A stretch of DNA of 39,816 nt from Bryobacteraceae bacterium (GCA_019187195.1 JABAQT010000041.1:1-39816), one strand, 5' to 3'. Counted from the first letter of the stretch, positions 26,700 through 34,339 are shown. Notes: generated from the sequence alone by a model not told the origin. Numbers and translations: made by a program.

Positions 26700-27427
26700 T
26701 CGTGAGCGATTTGCACTCGAACTACGAGGCGCTGGAGGCGGTGGTGGAGGACGCGGCCGGATCGTATGACGAGGTGGTTTGCCTGGGCGATGTAGTGGGG
26801 TACGGCGGCGATCCGAACCGTGTGACGGAGTGGGTGAGGGCGAACACGATGGCGGTGATTCGCGGGAACCACGACCGGGCATGCACGGGGGACGCGGTGG
26901 TTGAGTGGTTCAGCGGTCCGGCGCAGATTGCGGCGGAATGGACGAGCGGGGAGTTGACCGGCGAGAACCGGACGTTTCTGGAGCAGTTGCCGGCGGGGCC
27001 GCTTGCGTGGGACGGGGTGTATCTGATGCACGGCTCGCCGCGCGATGAGGACGAGTATGTTGTGGACAAGGCGGAAGCGGCGCGATTGCTGCCGTATCTT
27101 CCCGGGGATATCTGTTTTTTCGGCCACACACACATTCAGGGCGGATTCGGATTGAGGAGAGGGCTGGCGTGGAGGTTGGCCGCGCCGGCGGATGGGGAAC
27201 ATGAAAGGGTCCATCAAATGGAGCCCGATACGCTGTACCTGCTGAACCCGGGTTCGGTGGGGCAGCCTCGGGACATGGACCGGAGAGCGGCGTACGGTTT
27301 GTACGATACCGAGGCGAAAGTGTTGGCGCTGCGCAGGACGCCTTACGACATCGAGCGGGCGCAGAAGCGGATTCTGGAAGCCTCGCTGCCGCCCTTTCTG
27401 GCGGATCGCCTGGCCCAGGGGCGGTAA
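26687..27427 (+). CDS. cytoplasmic metallophosphoesterase (YfcE/MJ0936-like)
   Basis: 246 residues from GTG 26687, inside the end of the previous gene, so translationally coupled. Calcineurin-like motifs are IVSDLHSNYEAL (5-16), CLGDVVGYGGDPN, VIRGNHDRACTG, LMHGSPRDED and CFFGHTHIQGGF, with a late LLNPGSVGQPRD. Length and motifs fit the small phosphodiesterase subfamily of the YfcE/MJ0936 type. It has no signal peptide or membrane helix. Two coupled phosphoesterases, one membrane-bound and one soluble, may act on related substrates. Confidence 0.87.
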   Translation: MRILIVSDLHSNYEALEAVVEDAAGSYDEVVCLGDVVGYGGDPNRVTEWVRANTMAVIRGNHDRACTGDAVVEWFSGPAQIAAEWTSGELTGENRTFLEQLPAGPLAWDGVYLMHGSPRDEDEYVVDKAEAARLLPYLPGDICFFGHTHIQGGFGLRRGLAWRLAAPADGEHERVHQMEPDTLYLLNPGSVGQPRDMDRRAAYGLYDTEAKVLALRRTPYDIERAQKRILEASLPPFLADRLAQGR

Positions 27428-27474
27428 AGCGGCGGCGGCTCTGGTATCCTTTTCGGCAAGACGCAAGAGGAGTC

Positions 27475-28353
27475 ATGAAAGCGATTTTCCAGGTAAGGAC
27501 AGGGCCGCAGGAGGGCGAAGAATTCGAGGTGGAAACGGGGGCGGTCTGCCGGGTGGGCAAGTCGAGCGAATGGTCGCAGTTCGCGCTGCCCGAGGATGAC
27601 GCTATCTCGATCGCGCATTTTTCAGTGGAGTGCGATGCCGAACAGTGCACGCTGATCGACCTGAACAGCCGCGGGGGCACGTATGTGAACGGGAAGCGGG
27701 TGACGCGGACGGTATTGAAGCATGGCGACCGGATCGTGATTGGCGGGACCGTGCTCGAGGTGCGATTCGAGGGGGCGGAGGAAGAGGCGGAGGGAGACAA
27801 GGCCCAAGGGGAGGGGGAGACGGATCCGGCGGGGAAACTGCTGGAGATGCTGAACGCCTCGCCGGAGCCGCTATATGTTCTGCTCGATGGGAGCCGCGAC
27901 GGAAAGGTTGTGGATCTGATCAGCGGCGGGGAGCAGGAGAACCTGTCGTTGTTCGAGGGGAAGGCGGGGGTGGACCTGCAGTTTTTCGCGCCTTACCTGG
28001 TGAGCGTGCCGCCCGGGTCTCGCCTGCTCGAGGAGATCACGCGCGAGGGCTGGGGCAATAGCTGGGGGTACTTTCTCACATCGCACGCCCCGCTCTATGA
28101 CGTGAGGCAACATTTGCGGCAATTTCTGTTTGTGAAGGATGAAGACGGCAAGGAGTTGTATTTCCGCTTTTACGATCCGCGCATCCTGCGGCTGTACCTG
28201 CCGACCTGCACGAAGACGGAGACGGCGGCTTTCTTCGGCCCGGTGCTGAGGTTTCTGATCGAGAGCGAAGATGCGCGGAGCCTGCTGGTGTTCCAGCAGG
28301 ACGAACGCGGCATCGCGGCAAGCGCCTTCCCGCTGGCCGGGGGGAAAACGTAG
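27475..28353 (+). CDS. FHA-DUF4123 fusion, candidate type VI effector adaptor
   Basis: 292 residues from ATG 27475 with GAGGAG upstream; TATCCT (27445-27450) may be its -10. Residues ~1-105 form an FHA domain: CRVGKSSEWSQFALPEDD, SIAHFSVEC, LIDLNSRGGTYVNGKRV, GDRIVIGG. The usual GR and NGT become GK and GGT, so phosphothreonine binding may be weakened. An acidic linker (GAEEEAEGDKAQGEGE) follows. Residues ~125-255 match DUF4123: PLYVLLDGSRDGKVVDLI, FAPYLVSVPPGSRLLEEI, WGNSWGYFLTSHAPLYDVRQ, LRQFLFVKDEDGKELYFRFY, DPRILRLYLPTCT. DUF4123 proteins (Tap/TEC) are chaperone-adaptors that load effectors onto VgrG or PAAR spikes. It converges on the PAAR operon, ending four bases from the last gene there. 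The context supports an adaptor role for the nearby effector. Confidence 0.82.
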   Translation: MKAIFQVRTGPQEGEEFEVETGAVCRVGKSSEWSQFALPEDDAISIAHFSVECDAEQCTLIDLNSRGGTYVNGKRVTRTVLKHGDRIVIGGTVLEVRFEGAEEEAEGDKAQGEGETDPAGKLLEMLNASPEPLYVLLDGSRDGKVVDLISGGEQENLSLFEGKAGVDLQFFAPYLVSVPPGSRLLEEITREGWGNSWGYFLTSHAPLYDVRQHLRQFLFVKDEDGKELYFRFYDPRILRLYLPTCTKTETAAFFGPVLRFLIESEDARSLLVFQQDERGIAASAFPLAGGKT

Positions 28354-28357
28354 GGGT

Positions 28358-28696
28358 TCAGTCCAGTTCGGCGTCCGCGAGTTCCTCGGGCGGGGTGGGA
28401 TCGTCGAAGGGATACAGGTAGTCCCGAATATAGGCCATCAGCTCATGAAGCTGCTGGTTGGAGTAGGGGAAGGTGAGGGTGAGGAACTCCCTGGGGTGTA
28501 TTTCGGGGTGGGCTTTCATGAAGTCGAGGGCGACGCGGAATTCATCGGCGCGTCCTTCGCGCAGCGCCCGCTTGCGGATGTCTTCGATGGCGGGGCCGTA
28601 GTCCTCCATGTCATCGGGCGGCGTGTGGCGCCTGGCGAAGTAGGCGACCGTCACGTGGCTCAGGTAGTCATGGAGCAGTGCTTTCGAGATCCGCAT
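28358..28696 (-). CDS. acidic small protein, candidate immunity protein for the adjacent effector
   Basis: 112 residues from ATG 28696, chosen for GGGAG a few bases upstream; GTG 28711 would add five residues and sits one base after the effector stop. It has no signal peptide and appears mostly helical (SKALLHDYLSHVTVAYFARR, IEDIRKRALREGRADEFRVA, then LHELMAYIRDYLYPFDD). About 22 acidic against 13 basic residues give a net charge near -9. No family was recognised. Its place, immediately downstream of a toxin-like gene in the same operon, is where cognate immunity genes are normally found, and an acidic charge suits binding a basic nuclease. Immunity function is inference. It is convergent with the FHA-DUF4123 gene. 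Confidence 0.6.
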   Translation of the reverse strand: MRISKALLHDYLSHVTVAYFARRHTPPDDMEDYGPAIEDIRKRALREGRADEFRVALDFMKAHPEIHPREFLTLTFPYSNQQLHELMAYIRDYLYPFDDPTPPEELADAELD

Positions 28697-28712
28697 CCGT
28701 GTCTCTCCCACT

Positions 28713-30761
28713 TTATACCGTCACGGTGGAGTTGATGACGCCGGGCTGGTAGCCGCTGGCGGCTCCGCCGGTGGGCGGGGTAAATCCGCGGCCGCGCGGG
28801 ATGTGCTGGTTGACGGTCCAGCGCTGCCTGACGGGATCCCAGCCGGCGGTGGTGATGGACGCCGTGATTCCGGATACCGGGGCGGTCGAGTTCCAGCCCT
28901 GCTGCGCCACGGCTCCGGTCTTCGGGTTTGTGATGTTCTTGTCGGGGTCGGCGCCAACGCCGGTGAAGCCTTCGTCGATGGGCTTCAGACCTCCCTTGGC
29001 ATCCTTGAACTCGATGTTTTTGGGATCGGGGTTCACCGGATCCTTGGAGGGATCGAGGCCGGGGGCGGGGGCTGGAGGTTTCGAGGGATCGCCGCCCGGC
29101 ACAATGTCCTTGAGAGCGGCGTTGCGGGTGCGGACCCAGGTTTCATCATCCTTGAATCGCGTGGAGGCGTCGGTGGGGCTGTAGACGCCGTCGGGGGCGA
29201 TGCCCTCTTCGAGGCGTTTCTTAAGTTCCGGATCGCTGAGCTGGGCTCCGTGGCGGTCGATGCTGTGCCCGCCATCGGCGGCTTCGTAGGCGCGGGCAGC
29301 CTTGGAAAAGGCGTCCTTGGCTGCGTCAGTGGCTTCTTTTTCCGCTTTGGCGGCCTCGTCCAGTTCCTGGCGCGCGTCCTTCAACTCGTCGACGTCCTTT
29401 TGGGCCTCCTCGAGTTTCGCGGGCAGGGCGGCCAGTTTCTCATTGGCTTCGGCGACGTCCTTGGCGATGGCGGCTTTTTCTTCCTTCAGTTTGGCGGCGG
29501 CGTCCCGCGCCTGTCCGGCGGCGTCCTCGAGCTTGGCGGCGGCGTCCCGCAGGGCGGCGGCGGCGGAAGCAGCCTCGGCGGCTCCCTTGAGCGCATTTTG
29601 CTGCTGCTGGCCGAGGGAGGGCAGACTGCCGAGAAGACCAGCCTGCTCGGATTCGGCCTGCTTGACCGCGGCCTCGAGCAGCGCGGCCCGCTGTCCGGCT
29701 TCCACGGCTTTCTTTTCCGCCTCCTCGATGGCGCTCTTGGCGAGCGCTTCGCATTCAGGACATCCGGGAGGCGTGGGGCTGGTCTTCGCGGCGAGCTTAG
29801 CTTTCAGCAGATCGTCCTTGGCTTTGTCGAGGTCGTCCTTGAGCTTTTTCTTAAGAGCCTCCAACTCATCCGCCTTCTTTCTGGCGGCAGCGGCGGCGGC
29901 TTCGGCTTCCTTTGCTTTATCCTGAAGCTCCTGCTGCAGATTTTTCTGTTCTTCGAGCTTTTTCGCCGTGTCCTTGAGTTGAGCGGCGGCTTCCTCGGCT
30001 TCCTTTGCCTTGTCCGCTAGTTTGGAGTCGAGGTCCTTCCCCTTTTGGGCGAGCGCCCCGGCTTCTTTTTTCTCCTTCTCGAGATCGTTCAGTTTATCCG
30101 CGGCGGCTTTTTCGGCGGCCTGCAACTGACTGGCGGCGTCCTCGACGGCTTTCTTCGATTCGGCGGCAGCCTTTTGCGCCTTGTCCGCGGCATCGGCCGC
30201 TTTGTCCGCGGCGTCTCCGGCTTCTTTACTTTTTGCGGCGGCGGCTTTTACGGCGGGATCGGCCAGGGCGGCTTCGTAAGGGCCGTTCTTCGCGTCGAAG
30301 GCGGCCTGGGCCGGGCCCACGGACGCGGCCGCTTTTTGTTGGGCAGAGGTGGCACTCTTGAGGGCGGAGTTGGCCTTGTTGAGTTCGATGCCGGCCTTGC
30401 CCTTGGCGTCGGCATTGTTGGCCGTAATCTTGTTCTTGGCGGGATCCGGGGAGGCGGGATCGTAGTCCGGGTGGTGGACTTTGTAGGCGGCCTGTTTGTT
30501 CGACGCGTCGAGTTGCTTCGCCGCCAGGTTCGCGTCGGCGGCGGCGAGGTCCGCCTTTGCCTTGACGAGTTTCGCGCGCTCTTTCTCGCGTTCGTCGAGC
30601 TTTTTCGAGGCGTCATCGAGAGCGGCCGTGTCGGCGGGAGTGATCGCGCTGGTCTTGGAACCGGCGTCCGAGGAAGCTGATTTCGCGGCCGCGGCCGCGT
30701 TGTTGGCGGCGGCGGCTTTTGCCTTGGCCTCGTCGAGCGACTTCCTGAGAGCGGCATCCAT
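28713..30761 (-). CDS. alanine-rich coiled-coil protein with RNase A-like (CdiA-CT type) C-terminal domain; putative secreted toxin
   Basis: 682 residues from ATG 30761, just after the stop of the 129-residue gene; the longer frame from 30818 overlaps that gene and is less likely. Residues ~1-490 are Ala/Lys/Glu/Asp-rich, predicted as long coiled coil, broken by a PDYDPASPDPAKN segment (~98-110), a PPGCPEC bend (~331-337) and SLPSLGQQQQ (~379-388). Residues ~497-682 differ: GGHSIDRHGAQLSDPELKKR (497-516), then ASTRFKDDETWVRTRNAAL, a Pro-rich linker, and WDPVRQRWTVNQHIPRG near the end. The order G-G-H-x-x-x-R-H, S/T-D-x-E-L-x-x-R-L, A-S-T-F/R-x-D, then a late W-x-V strand ending in P resembles the bacterial CdiA-CT RNase A-like toxin domain. 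H499, H504, R516 and the late TVNQHIP strand are candidate catalytic residues. Neighbours (PAAR, DUF4123) point to type VI delivery. Nuclease activity is inference from motifs. Confidence 0.7.
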   Translation of the reverse strand: MDAALRKSLDEAKAKAAAANNAAAAAKSASSDAGSKTSAITPADTAALDDASKKLDEREKERAKLVKAKADLAAADANLAAKQLDASNKQAAYKVHHPDYDPASPDPAKNKITANNADAKGKAGIELNKANSALKSATSAQQKAAASVGPAQAAFDAKNGPYEAALADPAVKAAAAKSKEAGDAADKAADAADKAQKAAAESKKAVEDAASQLQAAEKAAADKLNDLEKEKKEAGALAQKGKDLDSKLADKAKEAEEAAAQLKDTAKKLEEQKNLQQELQDKAKEAEAAAAAARKKADELEALKKKLKDDLDKAKDDLLKAKLAAKTSPTPPGCPECEALAKSAIEEAEKKAVEAGQRAALLEAAVKQAESEQAGLLGSLPSLGQQQQNALKGAAEAASAAAALRDAAAKLEDAAGQARDAAAKLKEEKAAIAKDVAEANEKLAALPAKLEEAQKDVDELKDARQELDEAAKAEKEATDAAKDAFSKAARAYEAADGGHSIDRHGAQLSDPELKKRLEEGIAPDGVYSPTDASTRFKDDETWVRTRNAALKDIVPGGDPSKPPAPAPGLDPSKDPVNPDPKNIEFKDAKGGLKPIDEGFTGVGADPDKNITNPKTGAVAQQGWNSTAPVSGITASITTAGWDPVRQRWTVNQHIPRGRGFTPPTGGAASGYQPGVINSTVTV

Positions 30762-30763
30762 GA

Positions 30764-31153
30764 TTATCGCGCCCGTTCCCAGAGGCTGTCGTCGCGGCGG
30801 CTTTCGATTTCGGCCCATTCCTCGCGAGTGACACTGTCCATGACGGCGTGCATGCGGTCATTCGGAAGGATGGAGGGGTCTTGAAAAATGCGCCGGATGG
30901 ATGGGTGCTGGAAGAAATTGGGGCCGCGTTGAAACATGCAGGCGACAAACAGGGTGATGCTGTTTTCCCAGGTGAGGCCGAGGCGCTGGGCTCCTGTTTG
31001 GGCCCACAGGACACGCTTGCGAAGAACATCGGCGGGCAGGCCGTCGACCTGCCCGGGGCATTCCTCCTGAATGAAGGCAACCAGCCGGGCGGAGAAGTCC
31101 AGCATGGCGGGCTTCTGAATGGCTTCGAGTTGAGCTTTGCGGAGCACGATCAT
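30764..31153 (-). CDS. small T6SS-associated protein of unknown function
   Basis: 129 residues from ATG 31153 with GGGAG five bases upstream; it starts nine bases after the PAAR stop and ends two bases before the effector ATG. It begins MIVLRKAQLEAIQKPAMLDF, then RLVAFIQEECPGQVDGLPAD, VLRKRVLWAQTGAQRLGL, TWENSITLFVACMFQRGPNF, FQHPSIRRIFQDP. From memory, small helical proteins beginning M-I/L-x-I-R-K-A-Q and having a R-x-V-x-x-L/I-x-E x-x-P block are often encoded beside VgrG, PAAR and DUF4123 genes. No activity is known; a chaperone or linker for effector loading is possible. Presumably cytoplasmic. Confidence 0.65.
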   Translation of the reverse strand: MIVLRKAQLEAIQKPAMLDFSARLVAFIQEECPGQVDGLPADVLRKRVLWAQTGAQRLGLTWENSITLFVACMFQRGPNFFQHPSIRRIFQDPSILPNDRMHAVMDSVTREEWAEIESRRDDSLWERAR

Positions 31154-31162
31154 GACCGCTCC

Positions 31163-32008
31163 CTAGTCCGTGGAGGCGCTTTTCAATGCCTGGCAGGCTT
31201 TTCCGCACTGGATCACCGGGGAGGCATTTTCCGCGGCTTTCATTAGGGCGGCGGCGGCGGTAGCGGCCGTGGGGCCGGGAGGCGGCCAGATGGAGCCTCC
31301 GCCATCGCCGACATCGCCATACTGCCCGCCGACGCCGACGGTTTCCCCGCTGCCGGTTCCGCTGGTATAGCTGCTGGGCGAGGCGGTTCCTTCGGGTGTT
31401 TCCTTTCCGGCTCCGCCGGTTCCGGTTCCGGGAGGGGCGGTCATCTGCTGGGCGCGAACGCTGAGGGGCGTGCCCGGGGTAACGTTGGAGGGGCAGCCCA
31501 TGCCGGACTGGCCAATGATGACGGTGAGGCAGCCCATGGCGATCTTGTTGGGCGGGCCGAGCGGCTCGATGATGGTATCGCCCATGCGGCAGGCGGGCAG
31601 GTTGTTGATGAGAACCGTGGGGCTGCCGTCGATGACCACGCCGGGTCCGTGAGGAGGCGTGGGACTGGGCGTGGTGCACATGTGGATATCCACGCCGCCG
31701 GCGGCCATGGAATTGATGGCGCTGCTCATGGCCGCGAGAGTGGAAGCTTTGAGAGTTTGCTCGGCGGCCAGGGCGGCGGGCGCTCCGGGAGTGCCGGCGG
31801 CGGCCATGGTTGCCGCCTCCGCTGTCTGGACCGCGATGTCGGCCGCCTGCTTGGCGGCCTGCAACCCGGCGGCGGCGGCGGCGGGAAGGCCGCGCCAGGC
31901 AAGCAGATTGCCGATGATGGTATTCATGCTGCCGGGCCCGGGTGTCAGCACTGGCGGAAGCGGGTGGATGACAGGATCCGTGATTCTGGCGGCTGGGCCT
32001 TGCGGCAT
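31163..32008 (-). CDS. PAAR-domain spike-tip protein with C-terminal extension
   Basis: 281 residues from ATG 32008, preceded by GGAGGAG at the proper distance; the frame further upstream is not needed. The PAAR fold is in two halves: residues 1-40 (MPQGPAARITDPVIHPLPPV, then PGSMNTIIGNLLAWRG) and 104-167 (GGVDIHMCTTPSPTPPHGPG, SPTVLINNLPACRMGDTI, GCLTVIIG). Between them sits an Ala-rich helical insertion (~41-103), like the hydrophobic pair of helices in evolved PAAR proteins but only moderately hydrophobic. A Gly/Ser/Thr/Pro-rich linker (~171-245) leads to a short Ala-rich tail with two Cys (CGKAC). PAAR proteins sharpen the VgrG spike of type VI secretion systems and carry effectors. It heads the minus-strand effector operon. 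Confidence 0.85.
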   Translation of the reverse strand: MPQGPAARITDPVIHPLPPVLTPGPGSMNTIIGNLLAWRGLPAAAAAGLQAAKQAADIAVQTAEAATMAAAGTPGAPAALAAEQTLKASTLAAMSSAINSMAAGGVDIHMCTTPSPTPPHGPGVVIDGSPTVLINNLPACRMGDTIIEPLGPPNKIAMGCLTVIIGQSGMGCPSNVTPGTPLSVRAQQMTAPPGTGTGGAGKETPEGTASPSSYTSGTGSGETVGVGGQYGDVGDGGGSIWPPPGPTAATAAAALMKAAENASPVIQCGKACQALKSASTD

Positions 32009-32157
32009 GACTCCTCCTATAGGGACTCGCGTAATTCGGGCGCAAAATGCATCACGAGCCGGCGCACTCAAGAAATTTTCCACCGCCGCATCCGGATGGC
32101 GGCGCGGCTGGAAGGGTGACCATAGGTAAGGATACTTGAAAACACCGCGGTGGAGGT
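32009..32157. promoter_or_regulatory. upstream region of the PAAR operon with a GC-rich palindrome
   Basis: 149 bases between the PAAR start and the end of the ECF42-type sigma gene, both on the minus strand. A near-perfect palindrome at 32084-32104 (CGCCGC-ATCC / GGAT-G-GCGGCG) can fold into a tight hairpin. It may end sigma-factor transcription or act as an operator for the effector operon. No convincing -35/-10 pair was found on the minus strand. Confidence 0.35.
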
Positions 32158-33387
32158 TTAAGGGGCGGCGAGAACTTCCTTCAGGCGTGTCTCGAGGAAG
32201 CGCCGCTCGCTTTCGTTCGTGACCAGGGCGAGCGCCTTTCTGTAACTGGAAGCGGCTTCCGGGAAGCGGCCGAGGCGGCGTTCCAAGCCGGCGCGCGAAG
32301 CGTGGAAGAGATGATAGTTTTCGAGTTCGCCGCCGGCGGCGAGGGAGTCGATGAGCGCCAGCGCCGGCAGGGGGCCATCGGCCATGGACACCGCCGCCGC
32401 GCGGTTCAGAGCGATGACGGGTGAGGGCTGCAGTTCGAACAACTTATCGTAGAGGCGGACAATGCGTTTCCAGTTGGTATCGCCGGCTCGCGGCGCGGAG
32501 CAATGAACGGCGGCGATGGCGGCCTGCAACGCATAGGGACCGGGGGCTGAACGAAGGGCTTCCTCGACAAGCGGCAGCGCCTCGCTAATCTGCCCGCGGT
32601 TCCAGAGAGCGCGGTCCTGATCTTCGAGCAGCACGAGATTTCCTTCGGCGTCGAGGCGCGCGGGGCGGCGGGAATCGTGGAGGAGCATGAGCGCGAGCAG
32701 CGCGATGACTTCCGCGGGCGGCGGGGTTATCAGTTCGCGCAGGAGGCGCGCCAGGCGAATGGCTTCGGCGCACAGGCCGGCGCGAATCAGGGATTCCCCA
32801 CGAGTGGCTCCATAGCCTTCGTTGAAGATGAGGTAGATCGCGGCGAGCACGGCGTCGAGCCGTTGGGGCATCTCGTTGCGGCCGGGGACGATGTAGGGGA
32901 TGCGGGCGTCGCGAATTTTGCGTTTGGCGCGCACCAGGCGCTGGGCCATGGTTGGCGTGGGCACGAGAAAGGCGCGCGCGATCTCATCGGTTTCGAGGCC
33001 GCCGAGGGTGCGCAGGGTGAGCGCCACCTGGGCGTCGAGAGCCAGGGCGGGGTGGCAACAGGTGAAGATCAGCCGCAGCCGTTCGTCGGGAATTTCACGG
33101 GGATCGTAGTCCGGCGGGATCGCGCCTCTCTCCGTGGAATCGGACAGCGCCTGGACGCGCGACTGGCGGCGGAGATGGTCGATCGCTTTATGACGCGCCG
33201 TTTGGAGGATCCAGGCGCGCGGCTGTTCGGGCACGCCGGAGGCAGGCCACTGATGGAGGGCGGCGGCAAACGCCTCCTGGGCGGCGTCCTCGGCGACATC
33301 GAAATCACCCACCATGCGGATCAGCGTGGCGACGATGCGGCCCCAATCGGCCCGGTAGAGCGAATCAACGGCGGCGAGGGCATCCAT
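32158..33387 (-). CDS. ECF42-type sigma factor with C-terminal TPR-like extension
   Basis: 409 residues from ATG 33387 ([20 protein letters not shown]), where homologues begin; the in-frame start at 33447 adds a non-conserved stretch. Sigma region 2 covers ~15-80 ([38 protein letters not shown]) and region 4 ~115-170 ([40 protein letters not shown]). The long C-terminal part ~180-405 (DUF6596-like, then helical repeats: [39 protein letters not shown]) is diagnostic for ECF42. That group is genetically linked to YCII/DGPF proteins, and one is divergently encoded here. It has no separate anti-sigma; the C-terminal extension is thought to regulate activity. Confidence 0.9.
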   Translation of the reverse strand: MDALAAVDSLYRADWGRIVATLIRMVGDFDVAEDAAQEAFAAALHQWPASGVPEQPRAWILQTARHKAIDHLRRQSRVQALSDSTERGAIPPDYDPREIPDERLRLIFTCCHPALALDAQVALTLRTLGGLETDEIARAFLVPTPTMAQRLVRAKRKIRDARIPYIVPGRNEMPQRLDAVLAAIYLIFNEGYGATRGESLIRAGLCAEAIRLARLLRELITPPPAEVIALLALMLLHDSRRPARLDAEGNLVLLEDQDRALWNRGQISEALPLVEEALRSAPGPYALQAAIAAVHCSAPRAGDTNWKRIVRLYDKLFELQPSPVIALNRAAAVSMADGPLPALALIDSLAAGGELENYHLFHASRAGLERRLGRFPEAASSYRKALALVTNESERRFLETRLKEVLAAP

Positions 33388-33515
33388 GCGGCATTTTTTC
33401 GATGATAGAAAATTCCCGGCCGGAGTGTCGATCCGGTGAGAGTTCATTCGATTTGAATTGTAGGAACCATAATCAGCCTATGCTGGAGGCAAACCAGCCT
33501 GACTGGAGCAAGACA

Positions 33516-33872
33516 ATGAAATACATGCTTCTCATCTATCACGAGGAACATTCTCTCGACGAGGCGGAGCGCGCGCAGTGTTATGTCGATTCGGCGCGAC
33601 TGGCACAGGAACTGGATACGAAGGGGCAGTACCTGGCGGCCGCCCCCCTGCATCCGAGCACCACGGCGACGAGCGTACGGGTGCGGGAGGGGCGCACCAT
33701 GGTCACCGACGGCCCGTTCGCCGAAACGCGGGAGCAGCTTGGGGGGTATTTTCTGGTGGAGGCAGCGGATCTCGACGAGGCTATCGCCATTGCCGAACGA
33801 ATACCGATGGCGCGCAAAGGGACGGTGGAAGTCCGCCCGGTGATTGATGTAGCGGGGCTGCCGAGGCGCTGA
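33516..33872 (+). CDS. YCII-related (DGPF domain) protein
   Basis: 118 residues from ATG 33516 with GGAG seven bases upstream. It begins MKYMLLIYHEEHSLDEAERA and contains the family hallmark TDGPFAETREQLGGYFLVEA, then DLDEAIAIAERIP and VEVRPVID. YCII-like proteins form dimeric alpha-beta barrels; the DGPF subgroup is the usual neighbour of ECF42 sigma factors and probably belongs to its regulon. No catalytic function is established. The stop shares bases with a possible start of the VOC gene. Confidence 0.9.
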   Translation: MKYMLLIYHEEHSLDEAERAQCYVDSARLAQELDTKGQYLAAAPLHPSTTATSVRVREGRTMVTDGPFAETREQLGGYFLVEAADLDEAIAIAERIPMARKGTVEVRPVIDVAGLPRR

Positions 33873-33901
33873 TGGAAGTTGATTACGAAAGGATCGTACG
33901 C

Positions 33902-34315
33902 ATGCAACTGAATGCCTATCTCAATTTCAACGGGCAATGCGAAGCCGCATTCCGTTTCTATGAACAATGCCTGGGCGGCAGGATCGTGGCGATGATCCCC
34001 CACGCGGAAACGCCGGCGGCCGGGCATATGCCGGCCGAGTGGCAAGACAAGATCATGCACGCGCGGCTGGATGTGGGCGGGCAGGTGCTGATGGGTTCGG
34101 ACGCGCCGCCAAATCATTACGACACACCGAGAGGTTTTGCGGTGACCATCGGCGTGCGGGACGCGGCGGAGGCGGAAAGGATCTTTCATGCGCTGGCGGA
34201 AAAGGGGACGGTGCGAATGCCCATCGGGGAGACGTTCTGGGCGGTGCGGTTCGGCATGCTGGTGGACCGGTTTGGGATTCCGTGGATGATCAATTGTGAA
34301 AAGGCCGCGGCGTAG
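33902..34315 (+). CDS. VOC/PhnB-like (glyoxalase-superfamily) protein
   Basis: 137 residues from ATG 33902 (MQLNAYLNFNGQCEAAFRFY), the normal start of PhnB-like proteins, with AGGA upstream. ATG 33872, overlapping the previous stop, would add ten residues. The fold consists of two beta-alpha-beta-beta-beta modules: FYEQCLGGRIVAMIPHAE, KIMHARLDVGGQVLMGSD, GFAVTIGVRDAAEAERIFHA and FWAVRFGMLVDRFGIPWMIN. Family members are metal-dependent or cofactor-free small enzymes or resistance proteins; the substrate is unknown. Co-transcribed with the YCII gene, as often seen near ECF42 sigma factors. Confidence 0.88.
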   Translation: MQLNAYLNFNGQCEAAFRFYEQCLGGRIVAMIPHAETPAAGHMPAEWQDKIMHARLDVGGQVLMGSDAPPNHYDTPRGFAVTIGVRDAAEAERIFHALAEKGTVRMPIGETFWAVRFGMLVDRFGIPWMINCEKAAA

Positions 34316-34339
34316 GAGAGGGTGAGGTTGGTGGGAATT

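Noticed and set aside
28803..30020. 405-codon plus-strand frame, Gly/Leu/Phe-rich, resembling a membrane protein
   Set aside because: It is the reverse complement of the Ala/Lys/Glu coiled-coil gene; no start signals or family motifs.
28713..30761. Repetitive alanine-rich DNA as a tandem repeat array
   Set aside because: The repetition is at the amino-acid composition level; no exact DNA repeat unit was seen.
27475..32008. Phage tail or prophage origin of the PAAR island
   Set aside because: No integrase, capsid, tail-fibre or attachment-site-like repeats; base composition matches neighbours.
32009..32157. Sigma-54 promoter upstream of the PAAR operon
   Set aside because: TGATGC...TTGC lacks the GG of the -24 element at correct spacing.
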